Origin: Shewanella sp. MBTL60-007 | Lineage (GTDB): Bacteria; Pseudomonadota; Gammaproteobacteria; Enterobacterales; Shewanellaceae | Reading direction: 5' to 3' | Assembly: GCF_019654915.1 (NCBI RefSeq) | Contig: NZ_BPET01000018.1 | Coordinates: 25,728 to 89,727, forward strand | DNA: 64,000 nucleotides | Translations under genes and position numbers: made by a program | Shown here: one piece after another, positions 1 to 8,727 of the stretch | Layout: each line of letters opens with the position of its first letter | Position numbering within the stretch: the first letter of the stretch is position 1 | Notes under the pieces: generated by a model | Seen by the model: only the letters and a program-made list of their open reading frames with translations | The model's database searches: none | What the model was told of the DNA's origin: nothing

Positions 1-1355
1 CGACTGACGAGCAACTAGATTTCCCAATCGTTTATGCTTCTGCACTAAACGGTTTTGCTTCATTAGATCCAGACGAAGTTAGCGCTGACATGACGCCGCT
101 ATTCGAAACGATCGTTGAAAAAGTTTCTTCACCAGATGCTGATGCTGAAGGTGATTTCCAGATGCAGATTTCGCAGCTGGACTACAACTCATACGTGGGT
201 GTTATCGGTGTTGGTCGTATCAAGCGTGGTAGCGTTAAGACTAACCAGCAAGTAACTATCATCGATGCTGAAGGTAACAAGCGTAACGGTAAAGTTGGCC
301 AAGTATTAGGTTACATGGGTCTAGAGCGTCACGAAGTTGCTGAAGCTAACGCTGGCGACATCGTAGCGATCACAGGTCTTGGTCAGCTTAAGATTTCTGA
401 CACTATCTGTGCTACAGCGACTGTTGAAGCATTACCTCCATTGTCTGTTGACGAACCAACACTAACAATGACTTTCCAGGTAAACACTTCTCCGTTCGCG
501 GGTAAAGAAGGTAAGTACGTAACTTCACGTAACATCCTTGAGCGTCTAGAGCAGGAACTCGTTCACAACGTGGCACTTCGCGTTGAAGAGACTGACAGCC
601 CAGATCGTTTCCGCGTATCTGGTCGTGGTGAACTTCACCTATCTATCTTGATTGAAAACATGCGTCGTGAAGGTTACGAGCTAGCCGTTTCTCGTCCAGA
701 AGTTATCATGAAAGAGATCGATGGCGAGATGTGTGAGCCATTCGAAACACTAACTGTTGACGTTCAAGAAGAACATCAAGGTGCAGTGATCGAAAAGCTT
801 GGTACTCGTAAGGGTGACATGAAAGACATGCAGTTAGACGGTAAGGGTCGTGTACGTATCGACTTCGTTATCCCTAGCCGTGGTCTAATCGGTTTCCAAA
901 CTGAATTCATGACAGCCACTTCTGGTACAGGTCTTATCTACCATTCATTCGACCATTACGGTCCAGTGAAGGGTGGCGATATCGGTCAACGTGCACGTGG
1001 TGTATTGATCTCTAACGCTACTGGTAAAGCACTAACGTTCGCACTATTCGGTCTGCAAGAGCGTGGTCGTCTATTCATTGGTCACGCTGCAGAAGTATAC
1101 GAAGGTCAGGTAGTTGGTCTTCACGCTCGTGCAAACGACCTAACAGTTAACTGTTTGAAAGGTAAGCAGCTAACTAACATGCGTGCATCAGGTACTGACG
1201 AAGCTCAGGTACTAACTCCGCATATCGAAATGACACTTGAGCAAGCTCTTGAGTTCATCGATGATGATGAATTAGTAGAAGTAACACCGCTGAACATCCG
1301 TGTTCGTAAGCGTTACTTGACTGAAAACGAGCGTAAGCGTCATAACCGTAAGTAA
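1..1355 (+). CDS. bipA: BipA/TypA ribosome-associated GTPase, 3' part
   Basis: Partial: the frame is open from base 3, so the N-terminal GTPase core lies upstream of the window. What remains begins at the end of the G domain (YASALNG) and covers the EF-G-like domains II, III and V plus the BipA-specific C-terminal domain, ending in a basic tail. BipA is a translational GTPase that binds the 70S ribosome and helps assembly and stress or cold adaptation. RGxLIGFQTEF and the ALFxLQERGRLFIGH stretch are hallmark C-terminal sequences. A strong terminator follows 45 bases after the stop. Confidence 0.97.
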   Translation, partial: TDEQLDFPIVYASALNGFASLDPDEVSADMTPLFETIVEKVSSPDADAEGDFQMQISQLDYNSYVGVIGVGRIKRGSVKTNQQVTIIDAEGNKRNGKVGQVLGYMGLERHEVAEANAGDIVAITGLGQLKISDTICATATVEALPPLSVDEPTLTMTFQVNTSPFAGKEGKYVTSRNILERLEQELVHNVALRVEETDSPDRFRVSGRGELHLSILIENMRREGYELAVSRPEVIMKEIDGEMCEPFETLTVDVQEEHQGAVIEKLGTRKGDMKDMQLDGKGRVRIDFVIPSRGLIGFQTEFMTATSGTGLIYHSFDHYGPVKGGDIGQRARGVLISNATGKALTFALFGLQERGRLFIGHAAEVYEGQVVGLHARANDLTVNCLKGKQLTNMRASGTDEAQVLTPHIEMTLEQALEFIDDDELVEVTPLNIRVRKRYLTENERKRHNRK

Positions 1356-1400
1356 TGACCGCGTTTAGCTTCAACCTGTAACCGGGTGAAGTATTTAAAA

Positions 1401-1435
1401 AGCCCTGAGCATGTATGTGCTCAGGGCTTTTTTTG
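1401..1435 (+). terminator. Rho-independent terminator of bipA
   Basis: An 11-bp inverted repeat (AGCCCTGAGCA / TGCTCAGGGCT) with a short loop is followed by a run of seven T. Confidence 0.93.
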
Positions 1436-2027
1436 TTAATCCGAAAATTATAAGTGCTAAAGCACCAATTTCTTTATTACGTTATTTGAATGTGGCTCAC
1501 TCTTTTATCGCCACAATTGGAGAGCTTTACGCAGATTTAACAAGCGTTAATCTCAACGATTCAATTTGTGCTGTGCTTATGGCATTCCTCTCTCTATTAA
1601 GTGCAATTTTGGTGCTACACAAACTTGTATTTGGCTCATTATCAGTAACAGTCAGCTAGTATGGAACGCATTTCGTACGCTGTTTTAAATCGCAATAATC
1701 ATAGCATTCAGCCCTAGCTCACAAGTTGGTGTGGAGTGTGAATATAGCGGGGCACTCGATGTGGTGCTAGGCGTTAAATCTCACTAATTTAGTAATAAAT
1801 GAACCCACTTAGCAAAAATCAGAATACGCTAATACTCATTTGGAGGTATGGCGGTTGTGACACATTTTTTTCATTAGATTTACCGTAATTTGGTAGCAGC
1901 TTTAGTAACTTGCACAGCCAATTTACTAAGTATTGCAGTCAATACTGCAGACATTTTTGAGCCGCTATATGGCTCTTGCTAAGCGCATTGTTGAATTAAG
2001 TTCTAATGAACGCTATTGGAGAAAGTC
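1436..2027. other. 592-base stretch without a convincing gene
   Basis: An 82-codon frame begins inside the bipA terminator and has no ribosome binding site, so it is not taken as a gene. The stretch is AT-rich and contains the attC-like hairpin listed separately. It presumably also carries the promoter of the small membrane protein/DsbB-like pair, but no box could be assigned with confidence. Confidence 0.5.
1705..1779. repeat. attC-like imperfect hairpin
   Basis: GCCCTAGCTCAC (1711-1722) pairs with GTGGTGCTAGGC (1761-1772) with a one-base bulge. An inner GAGTG/CACTC pair lies within, and the right arm runs into GTTAAAT, which fits the GTTRRRY core of integron attC sites. The expected RYYYAAC core on the left is not intact. 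No integrase is visible. It may be a decayed cassette site or a chance hairpin. Confidence 0.3.
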
Positions 2028-2195
2028 GTGGAATTCCTACTTTTTTGCCTAATTTTTATTGCTTGTTTCTTGGTTGCTTTTAAACCCCACAAACAGAAAC
2101 TGGCGCATATTTTTTTAGCTCTGAGCATTTTAATGAGTATGGGGATCTGGTTGGTCGCCACTTGGGGCATGTTAGTACCTGCCGGTAACTTGTGA
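2028..2195 (+). CDS. Small membrane protein, DUF5993-like (55 aa)
   Basis: GTG start preceded by TTGGAGAAAG, a good Shine-Dalgarno site. The product is VEFLLFCLIF...GNL, with two hydrophobic helices separated by a short basic stretch (KPHKQK). Its stop lies 10 bases before the DsbB-like gene, so the two are probably cotranscribed. Small two-helix proteins of the DUF5993 type are found next to DsbB homologues in proteobacteria; the assignment rests on size, topology and this context. Function unknown; a role in the same thiol-redox step is an inference. Confidence 0.65.
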   Translation: MEFLLFCLIFIACFLVAFKPHKQKLAHIFLALSILMSMGIWLVATWGMLVPAGNL

Positions 2196-2205
2196 GAACA
2201 CGATG

Positions 2206-3657
2206 ATGAATGAATTAACAGTAAACAGAATTGTATCATTAGCGGCATTGGCGCTAATTACTTTGCCAGTCGGCATCGCTTGTATCATCTTAGGTTTTGC
2301 CATGGGTGACACCCCATGTATTCTTTGTTGGCAAGAACGTACTGCCATGGTCCTAGTATCTCTAATCGCGATTTTCATTATGCGTTATGGCTTAAAGCCT
2401 AAGTATATTGGCGCACTGATTATTACCGCTGTATATGGCTTATGGGCGGGTTACCGTCATAGCTCGGCACATATTCTTCGTGATATTGGCCAGGGCTTCG
2501 GCCCGGCTATTTTTGGCGTACACACTTATGTATGGGTGATTGTGGTCTTTGCGATTATCTTATTATTTGCTGGTGTATTAATGCTGCTACAAGGCGATAA
2601 ACTAGTAGAGAAGAGCGATAGCAGTGAATGGAGCTTATTGAACAAGGTCACTGTAAATGTGTTCTTAGTGATTATTGGCTTCAACATTGTGCAAGCATTC
2701 ACGCAAACAGGACCATTCCCATATATTGGTCAAAGCGATCCTGTGCGCATGACATTTGATTCTGAGAAAACCATTTGGTCAACGGCTAACTGGCCAGCAT
2801 TTTCTAAGCTTTCTGCGCGTGGCGCATACTCAATTGAAAAGCCTGACTTTGCGGCGATGACGGCAAATGCCGCGACTAAAGTAGCTACTAACGAAGCGCT
2901 TAGCTTACTTCAAAGTGTTGATTTGCCAGCCGACATTTTTGGTTTGGCCACCGGTATTAGCTATAACCCTCAAAGTAAGCTGTACGCTGTAGTCACCAGC
3001 AATAACTGGGTTTATTTCTTGGATGACACACTAACAACTACTTTGGCTAAAGTGCAGATTGATGCGGCATTTTCTGCTGAAATATCTAACCTTGCTGGTG
3101 TGACTTTTGACGGTGAAACCTCGGTGTTAGTGACAGCAGATCATAAAAGCTTTGTGCGTGTAGAGTACGATTCTAGCGTGAAGTTTGATGATACTTATGG
3201 ACGTTTTATTGAAGGCACAGATGGCGTTCGCGAAGTGAAGCGCAGCCGCTTTGCGACAGTCCGTGCTAAGTACAACTACGTGGCAAGTGTTGCTTGGGAT
3301 GCGAATACACAAGAGTATTTAATGGTGACCTTACCAGCTACGAAGCGCAATAACTTTGTGGTTTCACGTTTAAGTGGCAAAGACTATGAGCTAAACAGCG
3401 AAGCGATTATTAGTATTGATGCCAAGGCTTACCCTAATGTGACTGGTGTTAGTGTAGTAGACGATAAAGCTTATTTACTTAGTCATTCTGGTCAGCAAAT
3501 GTTAACTATGGATTTGGCTTCAAATACCATAGTTGCGGCTAGTGATATTGCGGGTCTAAATAACCCACAAGCACTGACAGTCGTAAATGGTGAGTTTGCA
3601 GTCTTAGATGCGAGTGAAGGGAATAATCGCGTTAACTTCTATCAGATCCAGAAGTAA
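2206..3657 (+). CDS. DsbB-like membrane protein fused to a periplasmic beta-propeller
   Basis: About 483 residues. Residues 1-150 form a four-helix DsbB-like domain with the first redox pair Cys38-Ile-Leu-Cys41 in a TPCILCWQERT context. The second periplasmic loop (HSSAHILRDIGQGFGP) contains no cysteine, so the second DsbB pair is missing. From about residue 210 the protein is soluble, with repeating beta-strand patterns (FGLATGISY, LAGVTFDGET, VASVAWDA, VTGVSVVDD, PQALTVV) like a six-bladed SdiA-regulated/NHL-type propeller. Two in-frame ATGs lie at 2203 and 2206. Classical DsbB is about 170 aa, so this is a large C-terminal fusion. It may act as a redox partner for a dedicated DsbA-like protein. 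Confidence 0.75.
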   Translation: MNELTVNRIVSLAALALITLPVGIACIILGFAMGDTPCILCWQERTAMVLVSLIAIFIMRYGLKPKYIGALIITAVYGLWAGYRHSSAHILRDIGQGFGPAIFGVHTYVWVIVVFAIILLFAGVLMLLQGDKLVEKSDSSEWSLLNKVTVNVFLVIIGFNIVQAFTQTGPFPYIGQSDPVRMTFDSEKTIWSTANWPAFSKLSARGAYSIEKPDFAAMTANAATKVATNEALSLLQSVDLPADIFGLATGISYNPQSKLYAVVTSNNWVYFLDDTLTTTLAKVQIDAAFSAEISNLAGVTFDGETSVLVTADHKSFVRVEYDSSVKFDDTYGRFIEGTDGVREVKRSRFATVRAKYNYVASVAWDANTQEYLMVTLPATKRNNFVVSRLSGKDYELNSEAIISIDAKAYPNVTGVSVVDDKAYLLSHSGQQMLTMDLASNTIVAASDIAGLNNPQALTVVNGEFAVLDASEGNNRVNFYQIQK

Positions 3658-3690
3658 GCGCCTAAGGCGTTAAGATCACTTTAAAGCAAT

Positions 3691-3721
3691 AAGCCCTTAA
3701 TTACTCGTTAAGGGTTTTTTT
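3691..3721 (+). terminator. Rho-independent terminator
   Basis: CCCTTAA / TTAAGGG stem with a 7-base loop followed by seven T, just after the DsbB-like gene. Confidence 0.85.
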
Positions 3722-3954
3722 AAGGTCTAAGCTTCACTTACGTTCACCTCTAGAATAATTGTTGGATAGCCTTAACTAGCCTGCGTTTGGCCATAAAAAA
3801 TGCCAATCCTATGCAATAGCTCACAGGCTGATTAAGTTTGGCAATACTAATTTAGATGAATAGGTATAATTCGAAAAAATACCTCAAATAGTTGTAATCA
3901 TATCGCTATTGAGTGCCCTCTACTAAATCGCTAACAGAATTAAAGGTTGTAACC

Positions 3955-4818
3955 ATGAAGCGGATCTTATCCATTCAATCCCATGTGGTATTTGGCTGCG
4001 CAGGAAACAGTAGCGCCGTATTCCCAATGCGTCGTCTAGGTATGGAGGTGTGGCCAATCAATACGGTTCAGTTCTCTAACCATACTCAGTATGCACAAGG
4101 ATGGACGGGAACGATTATGCCAGCTGGGCAGATCACCGAGTTGGTACAAGGGTTAGATAATATAGGTAAACTGCAAAGCTGTGATGCTATTCTGAGTGGC
4201 TACTTAGGTAGCGCCGAGCAGGGTGGTGAAATTGTCGCTGCAGTGAAAAAGATGAAAGCCCTCAATCCTCAGGCGATCTACTTCTGTGACCCAGTGATGG
4301 GCCACCCTGAGAAAGGCTGTATCGTTGCGCCGGGTGTGCAAGAGTTTCTTAAAACTCAAGCCTTGGCCGAAGCCGATATTATTGCGCCTAACCTCTTAGA
4401 GCTGGAAACGCTTACCGATAGAGAGTTGCATAATCTAGATGAAGTGATAAATGCGTGTGAGTGCTTGTTAGAAAAAGGGCTTGAGGTTGTGGTGGTGAAG
4501 CATCTTGCTAAGGCAGCTACTAGTCAAGAACAGTTTGAGATGTTGTTGGTAACCAAGACAGGCAGTTACCTAATCTCTCGCCCTCTATATGAGTTTGATA
4601 AGCAACCTGTGGGCGTAGGAGACTTAATCAGTGGCTTGATGTTAGCTAATCTGCAAGCAGGTTTTAGCCCAGTAGAAGCCTTCGAGCGCACCAATGCCTC
4701 GGTTGATGCCGTACTACTAGAGACCTTTAACCAAGGTGCTTATGAGCTGCAATTAATTGGCGCGCAGGATGCTATTGCATCGCCGACAATCAAGGCACAC
4801 GCCAAGCGAGTAAACTAA
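3955..4818 (+). CDS. pdxY: Pyridoxal kinase PdxY
   Basis: 287 residues. It phosphorylates pyridoxal at the 5'-OH in the vitamin B6 salvage pathway (ribokinase fold). The start [20 protein letters not shown] is the canonical PdxY N-terminus. [11 protein letters not shown] is the substrate-side motif, and [13 protein letters not shown] carries the catalytic Asp of the anion-hole motif. The ATG at 3955 is preferred over an in-frame upstream start at 3913 because it matches family length and has AAAGG upstream. It is a single-gene unit ending in a terminator. Confidence 0.95.
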   Translation: MKRILSIQSHVVFGCAGNSSAVFPMRRLGMEVWPINTVQFSNHTQYAQGWTGTIMPAGQITELVQGLDNIGKLQSCDAILSGYLGSAEQGGEIVAAVKKMKALNPQAIYFCDPVMGHPEKGCIVAPGVQEFLKTQALAEADIIAPNLLELETLTDRELHNLDEVINACECLLEKGLEVVVVKHLAKAATSQEQFEMLLVTKTGSYLISRPLYEFDKQPVGVGDLISGLMLANLQAGFSPVEAFERTNASVDAVLLETFNQGAYELQLIGAQDAIASPTIKAHAKRVN

Positions 4819-4859
4819 CTCAAGCTTATTCGTATCAAAATCAATAGGCGGAATTTAAT

Positions 4860-4892
4860 GAGCCTGCTCTATTCATGGAACAGGCTCTTTTC
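4860..4892 (+). terminator. Rho-independent terminator of pdxY
   Basis: GAGCCTG / CAGGCTC stem separated by 14 bases, followed by TTTTCTT. Confidence 0.8.
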
Positions 4893-4910
4893 TTAGCTTT
4901 AAAAGAAGTT

Positions 4911-5290
4911 CCTAGCACCTAGCACCTTTCTTAGCCTTTCCTAGGACCTTATTCGTTTCCCGCTTTTCCGTCTTTGCTTTCACCATCTTTAAACCGTCTC
5001 AGCCTTTCCCTGCTTTACTCCATCTTTTCCGAAAGCGTAGCGTGCCGTAAGTGACCTAGTCACGTTTGTAAGGCCGAAGGCCGTTCGGCTATTACCATCC
5101 TGGCCTTTCCTAGCACCTTTCTTAGCCTTTCCTAGGACCTTATTCGTTTCCCGCTTTTCCGTCTTTGCTTTCACCATCTTTAAACCGTCTCAGCCTTTCC
5201 CTGCTTTACTCCATCTTCTCCGTAAGCGCAGCGTTCTGTAAGGCCGAAGGCCGTTCGTCTTGTACCGTCTTGGCTTTTCCTAGAACCTTC
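4911..5290. repeat. CCTAGG-rich intergenic repeat block 1 (tandem, 191-bp period)
   Basis: Direct repeat: about 4919-5036 recurs almost unchanged at 5110-5227. Each unit has runs of CCTAG, TTTCC and CTTTCC. These are followed by mini-palindromes with three-base loops such as GTGAC-CTA-GTCAC (5051-5063) and GGCC-GAA-GGCC. The same modules recur in the blocks at 10.3 and 12.2 kb. A reading frame on the minus strand inside it (MVKAKTEKRET...) is a by-product of the repeat. Confidence 0.85.
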
Positions 5291-5292
5291 CG

Positions 5293-6507
5293 TTAATGCC
5301 CAATCCTATCTAAATGTTGAATTAAGTACATACGTGCCTCGACTGGCGTTTCGCTGTGCCAGAAGCCGCCTAGATAAGCGATAAGCGGGAGCAGGAACAT
5401 GATGATTAGCAGCATGATACTAAGTCCACGTGCGGAGAGCTTCCAACCGTTACGAGTACTAAAATGCAGCGCCTCCTTCTTAGGGCAGGCGGACACGCAG
5501 CGCATACAGGCCTGGCATTCGTCTGAACGAATGTTGATTTGGTTATGTACCTGGATATTCGCCGGGCAGGCGCGGCTGCACTTATCGCAGTTCATCCCTT
5601 TTGATTCGATTAGACAGTGCTGAGTACTGCGGCGGATCTTAAATGGACTTAAGAAGCTTACTAGTCCAAGCAACGCGCCATAAGGGCAGATATAGCGACA
5701 GAAACCTTGGCGGCGCCAAGCGGCAAGCCCTAGAATGAAGCCGAAACAGATTAAGGTCACAAGCCCTGGAGTGATAAAGAACAGTGCCATCTTAAGATCG
5801 GCAATCTTGTGATAATTACTGTTTAAATAACCGGGAATGCTCTGACTCGGCATGCCAACAATGATGTACAACAAAGCCAGTAACAGCAGGTATTTGACCA
5901 TACGTAGTGGCCAGTCTATCCAAGCGGGTGGCAGTAGCTCCTGTTTGATGAAGCGCTTTCTGAGTTTATACAGATATTCACCAGCCAAGCCTAACGGGCA
6001 GGCCCAGCCGCAGAAAGCACGTTTACACAGTAAACCTGTCAGTAACACCACTGTTAACATGACAGCTGCTGCAGGGTGGTTTTGATCCCAGATCCCCAAG
6101 CTGAGAATCGCCTTAATCTCGATGCCGCCAGCAATGGGTAAAAAGGCATCGCCAACATCGGGGCGCATCAGCCAAGGTGTGATGCCAGCTTTAAGTAACG
6201 CGGCATTAACCGCAAATTGCACACCAACCAATAGCATCGACAGTGCTAAAAGATGCTGTACACCGTCTCTTAAGTTATTGGCTCTCAGAGCGCCTTGAGC
6301 GACTTCGGGCTGTAACTTAGTTATTAGGCCGATAACGATAACGGCGAGGCCTAGACCTGCGATAAGAGGCCAATATAGGCTAGAAATTATGGCAGCAGTT
6401 ACTAGGAGGGCGGTGGTCAGTGCCCCCCACTTCTTGCCACTCCAATACAGCAGACTGGTGCTATAGGTCAGCGCTAAGGCAAGAGTTAAAGATTCGATAA
6501 AGCTCAT
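5293..6507 (-). CDS. NapH/NosR-type membrane 4Fe-4S ferredoxin protein
   Basis: 404 residues, polytopic. Two cysteine motifs at membrane boundaries (CGWACPLG near residue 164 and CRYICPYG near residue 266) are typical of the NapH/NosR/MauN family. A cytoplasmic ferredoxin segment follows with two 4Fe-4S clusters (CDKCSRACP and CQACMRCVSACP), then a last transmembrane helix. Such proteins pass electrons from the quinone pool to periplasmic or membrane oxidoreductases. No partner enzyme lies next to it, so the acceptor is unknown. It is a single gene; its stop abuts repeat block 1. Confidence 0.8.
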   Translation of the reverse strand: MSFIESLTLALALTYSTSLLYWSGKKWGALTTALLVTAAIISSLYWPLIAGLGLAVIVIGLITKLQPEVAQGALRANNLRDGVQHLLALSMLLVGVQFAVNAALLKAGITPWLMRPDVGDAFLPIAGGIEIKAILSLGIWDQNHPAAAVMLTVVLLTGLLCKRAFCGWACPLGLAGEYLYKLRKRFIKQELLPPAWIDWPLRMVKYLLLLALLYIIVGMPSQSIPGYLNSNYHKIADLKMALFFITPGLVTLICFGFILGLAAWRRQGFCRYICPYGALLGLVSFLSPFKIRRSTQHCLIESKGMNCDKCSRACPANIQVHNQINIRSDECQACMRCVSACPKKEALHFSTRNGWKLSARGLSIMLLIIMFLLPLIAYLGGFWHSETPVEARMYLIQHLDRIGH

Positions 6508-6640
6508 AAATAGCGTTAGTTAAAATAGGATGGATACTATTGTGAAACTTTGTTTGAGAATTAGTTCTTGTTGAACGCTTAGCTTGTGCGGGAGATCGAA
6601 AAATGAGGATTATAGCGTTGAAAACGATGTGTTAGCTCAC

Positions 6641-6680
6641 AAGTTAGGTTCCTAAGTTATGTTGCTTAGGAACCTAACTT
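6641..6680. terminator. Perfect 16-bp inverted repeat after the DUF2959 gene
   Basis: AAGTTAGGTTCCTAAG at 6641-6656 is exactly complementary to 6665-6680 with an 8-base loop. It lies just downstream of the minus-strand DUF2959 gene and upstream of the NapH-like gene, where a terminator is expected, but the T-run is only two or three bases. It may act as a weak terminator or an mRNA 3'-end stabiliser. Confidence 0.55.
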
Positions 6681-6690
6681 TAGGGGATGT

Positions 6691-7338
6691 TTATTTACCT
6701 TCTAATGAGGCAATGAACTTGTTTGATTCATCGATCGACTTGTTCATCTCTTTAATTAACCCTGAGATATCGGTCTGCAGGCTAGCAAACTCCCCTTTAA
6801 TCGCGCCAATGGCTTGGGCGTTAAGGTTATGCTTTAGGTACAGCATATTGTCTTTCATCGCGGTGAGAACTGGTTCCATCTTGCTCTCGGCGCGGCGCAT
6901 GCTTTTTACCAGTTGGTTATATGAACGGCGAGTCTCTTTGAGCTTAGACTCACTGTTACGGCGTAGGCTGGCTTTGCTGATCTCACCAATCTCTGTTTGC
7001 CATTCGTCAAAGAGTGCCTCGGCCACATCTTCAACTTTGTCGATACGATTGGTGACATCATCGGCTGCATCTTGTGCCGATTCGTATTCGTCTTTGGCCT
7101 TGTTATAGGCACTTTCTAGGTCGCCACCATCATGGTTTAGTAGTGCTTGCATCTCTTCTAGCGCCGAGCTGAACTGCTCTTGGGCATCTTCTTGAGATTC
7201 TCTAGCGTCTTCGACACGATCGACCATGATGTCGCGCTTGTGATACCCCACTTTTTCCATCGCGCCATAATAGGCACTCTGGCAGCCACCCAGTAGTAAA
7301 CTTGTGCCAATAACGGCGGTGGTAATTAGTTTTTTCAT
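6691..7338 (-). CDS. DUF2959 lipoprotein
   Basis: 215 residues. The N-terminus is a lipoprotein signal with lipobox LLLGGC (Cys19). The rest is almost entirely charged alpha-helix with heptad character (residues 40-215), matching DUF2959 proteins. Likely anchored to an envelope membrane. Function unknown. The gene for a small membrane protein (7366-7587) lies 27 bases upstream in the same direction and the two probably form an operon, with a Fur-box-like site ahead of it. Confidence 0.85.
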   Translation of the reverse strand: MKKLITTAVIGTSLLLGGCQSAYYGAMEKVGYHKRDIMVDRVEDARESQEDAQEQFSSALEEMQALLNHDGGDLESAYNKAKDEYESAQDAADDVTNRIDKVEDVAEALFDEWQTEIGEISKASLRRNSESKLKETRRSYNQLVKSMRRAESKMEPVLTAMKDNMLYLKHNLNAQAIGAIKGEFASLQTDISGLIKEMNKSIDESNKFIASLEGK

Positions 7339-7365
7339 TTTCTTTTATCCCTGAAAATTCAAAGG

Positions 7366-7587
7366 CTACTCTGAGCGAAACTTAGCTGCGTCGATAATAC
7401 TCCACAGATGGGCAATACCGCCTATGATTGCCGGAACAATAAGCCACCATAGGGCATAACCGACAACGGCAATAACACAGAAAAGTAAAGCCGCTAAAAT
7501 ACGCCCTTGAACAAGCTGTCCAAGGCCTGGGAAGAAAAAGCTCGCGATTGCGGCAATAACATTGCCCGCTGATCCTTGTTGAGACAT
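7366..7587 (-). CDS. Small TM2-like membrane protein
   Basis: 73 residues starting MSQQGSAGN. Two hydrophobic segments are preceded by FFFPGLGQLVQGR, resembling the PG-GQ-Y-GR signature of TM2-type small membrane proteins. The ATG at 7587 with AAGGA eight bases upstream is preferred over the in-frame TTG one codon earlier. Function unknown. It is the first gene of a two-gene operon with the DUF2959 lipoprotein and is divergent from the BrkB-family gene. Confidence 0.75.
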   Translation of the reverse strand: MSQQGSAGNVIAAIASFFFPGLGQLVQGRILAALLFCVIAVVGYALWWLIVPAIIGGIAHLWSIIDAAKFRSE

Positions 7588-7639
7588 CAATTCAATCCTT
7601 ATGCTTGTAAAGAGAAGGTTATAAGCTTTATTGTACCAA

Positions 7640-7658
7640 GATAATGATTATTATCGTC
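7640..7658. promoter_or_regulatory. Fur-box-like site in a divergent promoter region
   Basis: GATAATGATTATTATCGTC matches the first nine bases of the Fur consensus exactly, with a partly symmetric second half. It lies 53 bases before the small-membrane-protein start and about 42 bases before the BrkB-family start, so it could affect either or both. Seen by eye only. Confidence 0.45.
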
Positions 7659-7699
7659 TAATAGATTAAGACTAACTTTAACAGAATCAAGAGTAACAA

Positions 7700-8722
7700 G
7701 TGAAAAATAAGATTGTGATAAATCAGGTTCGTTCTTTCTTACTGAGTATTTGGGCATTTTTTTTACACCTACTCAGTCGCTTTAAAGAAGACCAAGTCAA
7801 TATTAAGGCTGGCCACTTAGCCTATGTCACCCTGTTGTCACTGGTGCCAATTGTGGCGGTGATGTTTTCCATGTTGTCGGCGTTCCCGGTTTTTTCTGGC
7901 ATACGCGAAAAGTTAGAAGCGTTTGTTTACGACAATTTTCTGCCTGCCGCCGGTGATACGGTGCAGATCTATATCAATGAATTTGTCGCCAACGCCTCTA
8001 AGGGGACCAGCGTCGGTATCGCTGCCTTAGTGGTGGTGGCACTGCTGCTGATCTCGGCTATCGATAAGGCGCTAAACAGTATTTGGCGAACCAAAGAAAA
8101 ACGTCAGGCGGCGGTCTCTTTTTCTATGTATTGGATGGTGTTGACCTTAGGGCCTGTGTTGGTGGGGGCCAGCCTAGTTGCAACCTCTTACATAGTGTCA
8201 TTAAAGGTGTTCAATACTGAAGAGCTTTCTGGAGTCGTCCCTATACTGATAGAGCGTTTGCCGATGATCTTTTCGGTGGCGGCCTTTCTACTGCTGTATA
8301 TGGTTGTACCCGTTAAGAAGGTTAAGTTTCTGCATGCACTACTGGGTGCACTAGTCGCAGCCATGCTGTTTGAGCTGGGCAAGAAGGGGTTCGCATACTA
8401 TGTGACTCAGTTCCCGAGTTACGAGGCCATCTACGGCGCCCTAGCGACAATACCCATTTTATTTGTTTGGGTTTATGTTTCTTGGGTGATCGTGCTCGTT
8501 GGTGCAGAGATCACTGCAGGACTGCCTGAGTATCTGCATGAGTGCCAGCAGATCCGAGAAAGGGTATCGGCCGAGGCTGAAGCCGAAGAGTTGGAGCAGG
8601 AGTCAAAACAGAGTGTTAGCCAACTCGAAGAAACGAATGAGCAAGTTAGTGAGAAAACGAGCAAGCAAATGAGTGAGTCTAGCCCTGATAAGCAGGATAA
8701 GTCTGCCGATAGGAATAAGTAG
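7700..8722 (+). CDS. YihY/BrkB family membrane protein
   Basis: 340 residues, GTG start. About six transmembrane helices with the family signatures [18 protein letters not shown] near the N-terminus and [22 protein letters not shown] sequence ([14 protein letters not shown]) near residue 245. Once annotated as RNase BN, the family is now regarded as inner-membrane proteins of unclear function. The last 55 residues are a polar Glu/Ser/Lys-rich tail ([14 protein letters not shown]...) that looks disordered. The prolyl aminopeptidase gene starts 5 bases after the stop. Confidence 0.88.
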   Translation: MKNKIVINQVRSFLLSIWAFFLHLLSRFKEDQVNIKAGHLAYVTLLSLVPIVAVMFSMLSAFPVFSGIREKLEAFVYDNFLPAAGDTVQIYINEFVANASKGTSVGIAALVVVALLLISAIDKALNSIWRTKEKRQAAVSFSMYWMVLTLGPVLVGASLVATSYIVSLKVFNTEELSGVVPILIERLPMIFSVAAFLLLYMVVPVKKVKFLHALLGALVAAMLFELGKKGFAYYVTQFPSYEAIYGALATIPILFVWVYVSWVIVLVGAEITAGLPEYLHECQQIRERVSAEAEAEELEQESKQSVSQLEETNEQVSEKTSKQMSESSPDKQDKSADRNK

Positions 8723-8727
8723 GGCTA

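Noticed and set aside
1411..1659. 82-codon reading frame after bipA
   Set aside because: Starts inside the bipA terminator hairpin, has no ribosome binding site and no recognisable protein pattern.
4989..5177. Basic 62-codon frame on the minus strand
   Set aside because: Lies wholly in repeat block 1 and its Lys/Arg/Gly content follows from the repeat sequence.
4911..5290. Possible CRISPR array
   Set aside because: Only two long units per block, no constant short repeat with unique spacers, and no cas genes.
6659..7108. 149-codon frame on the plus strand
   Set aside because: Antisense shadow of the DUF2959 gene, which has a lipoprotein signal and a family match.
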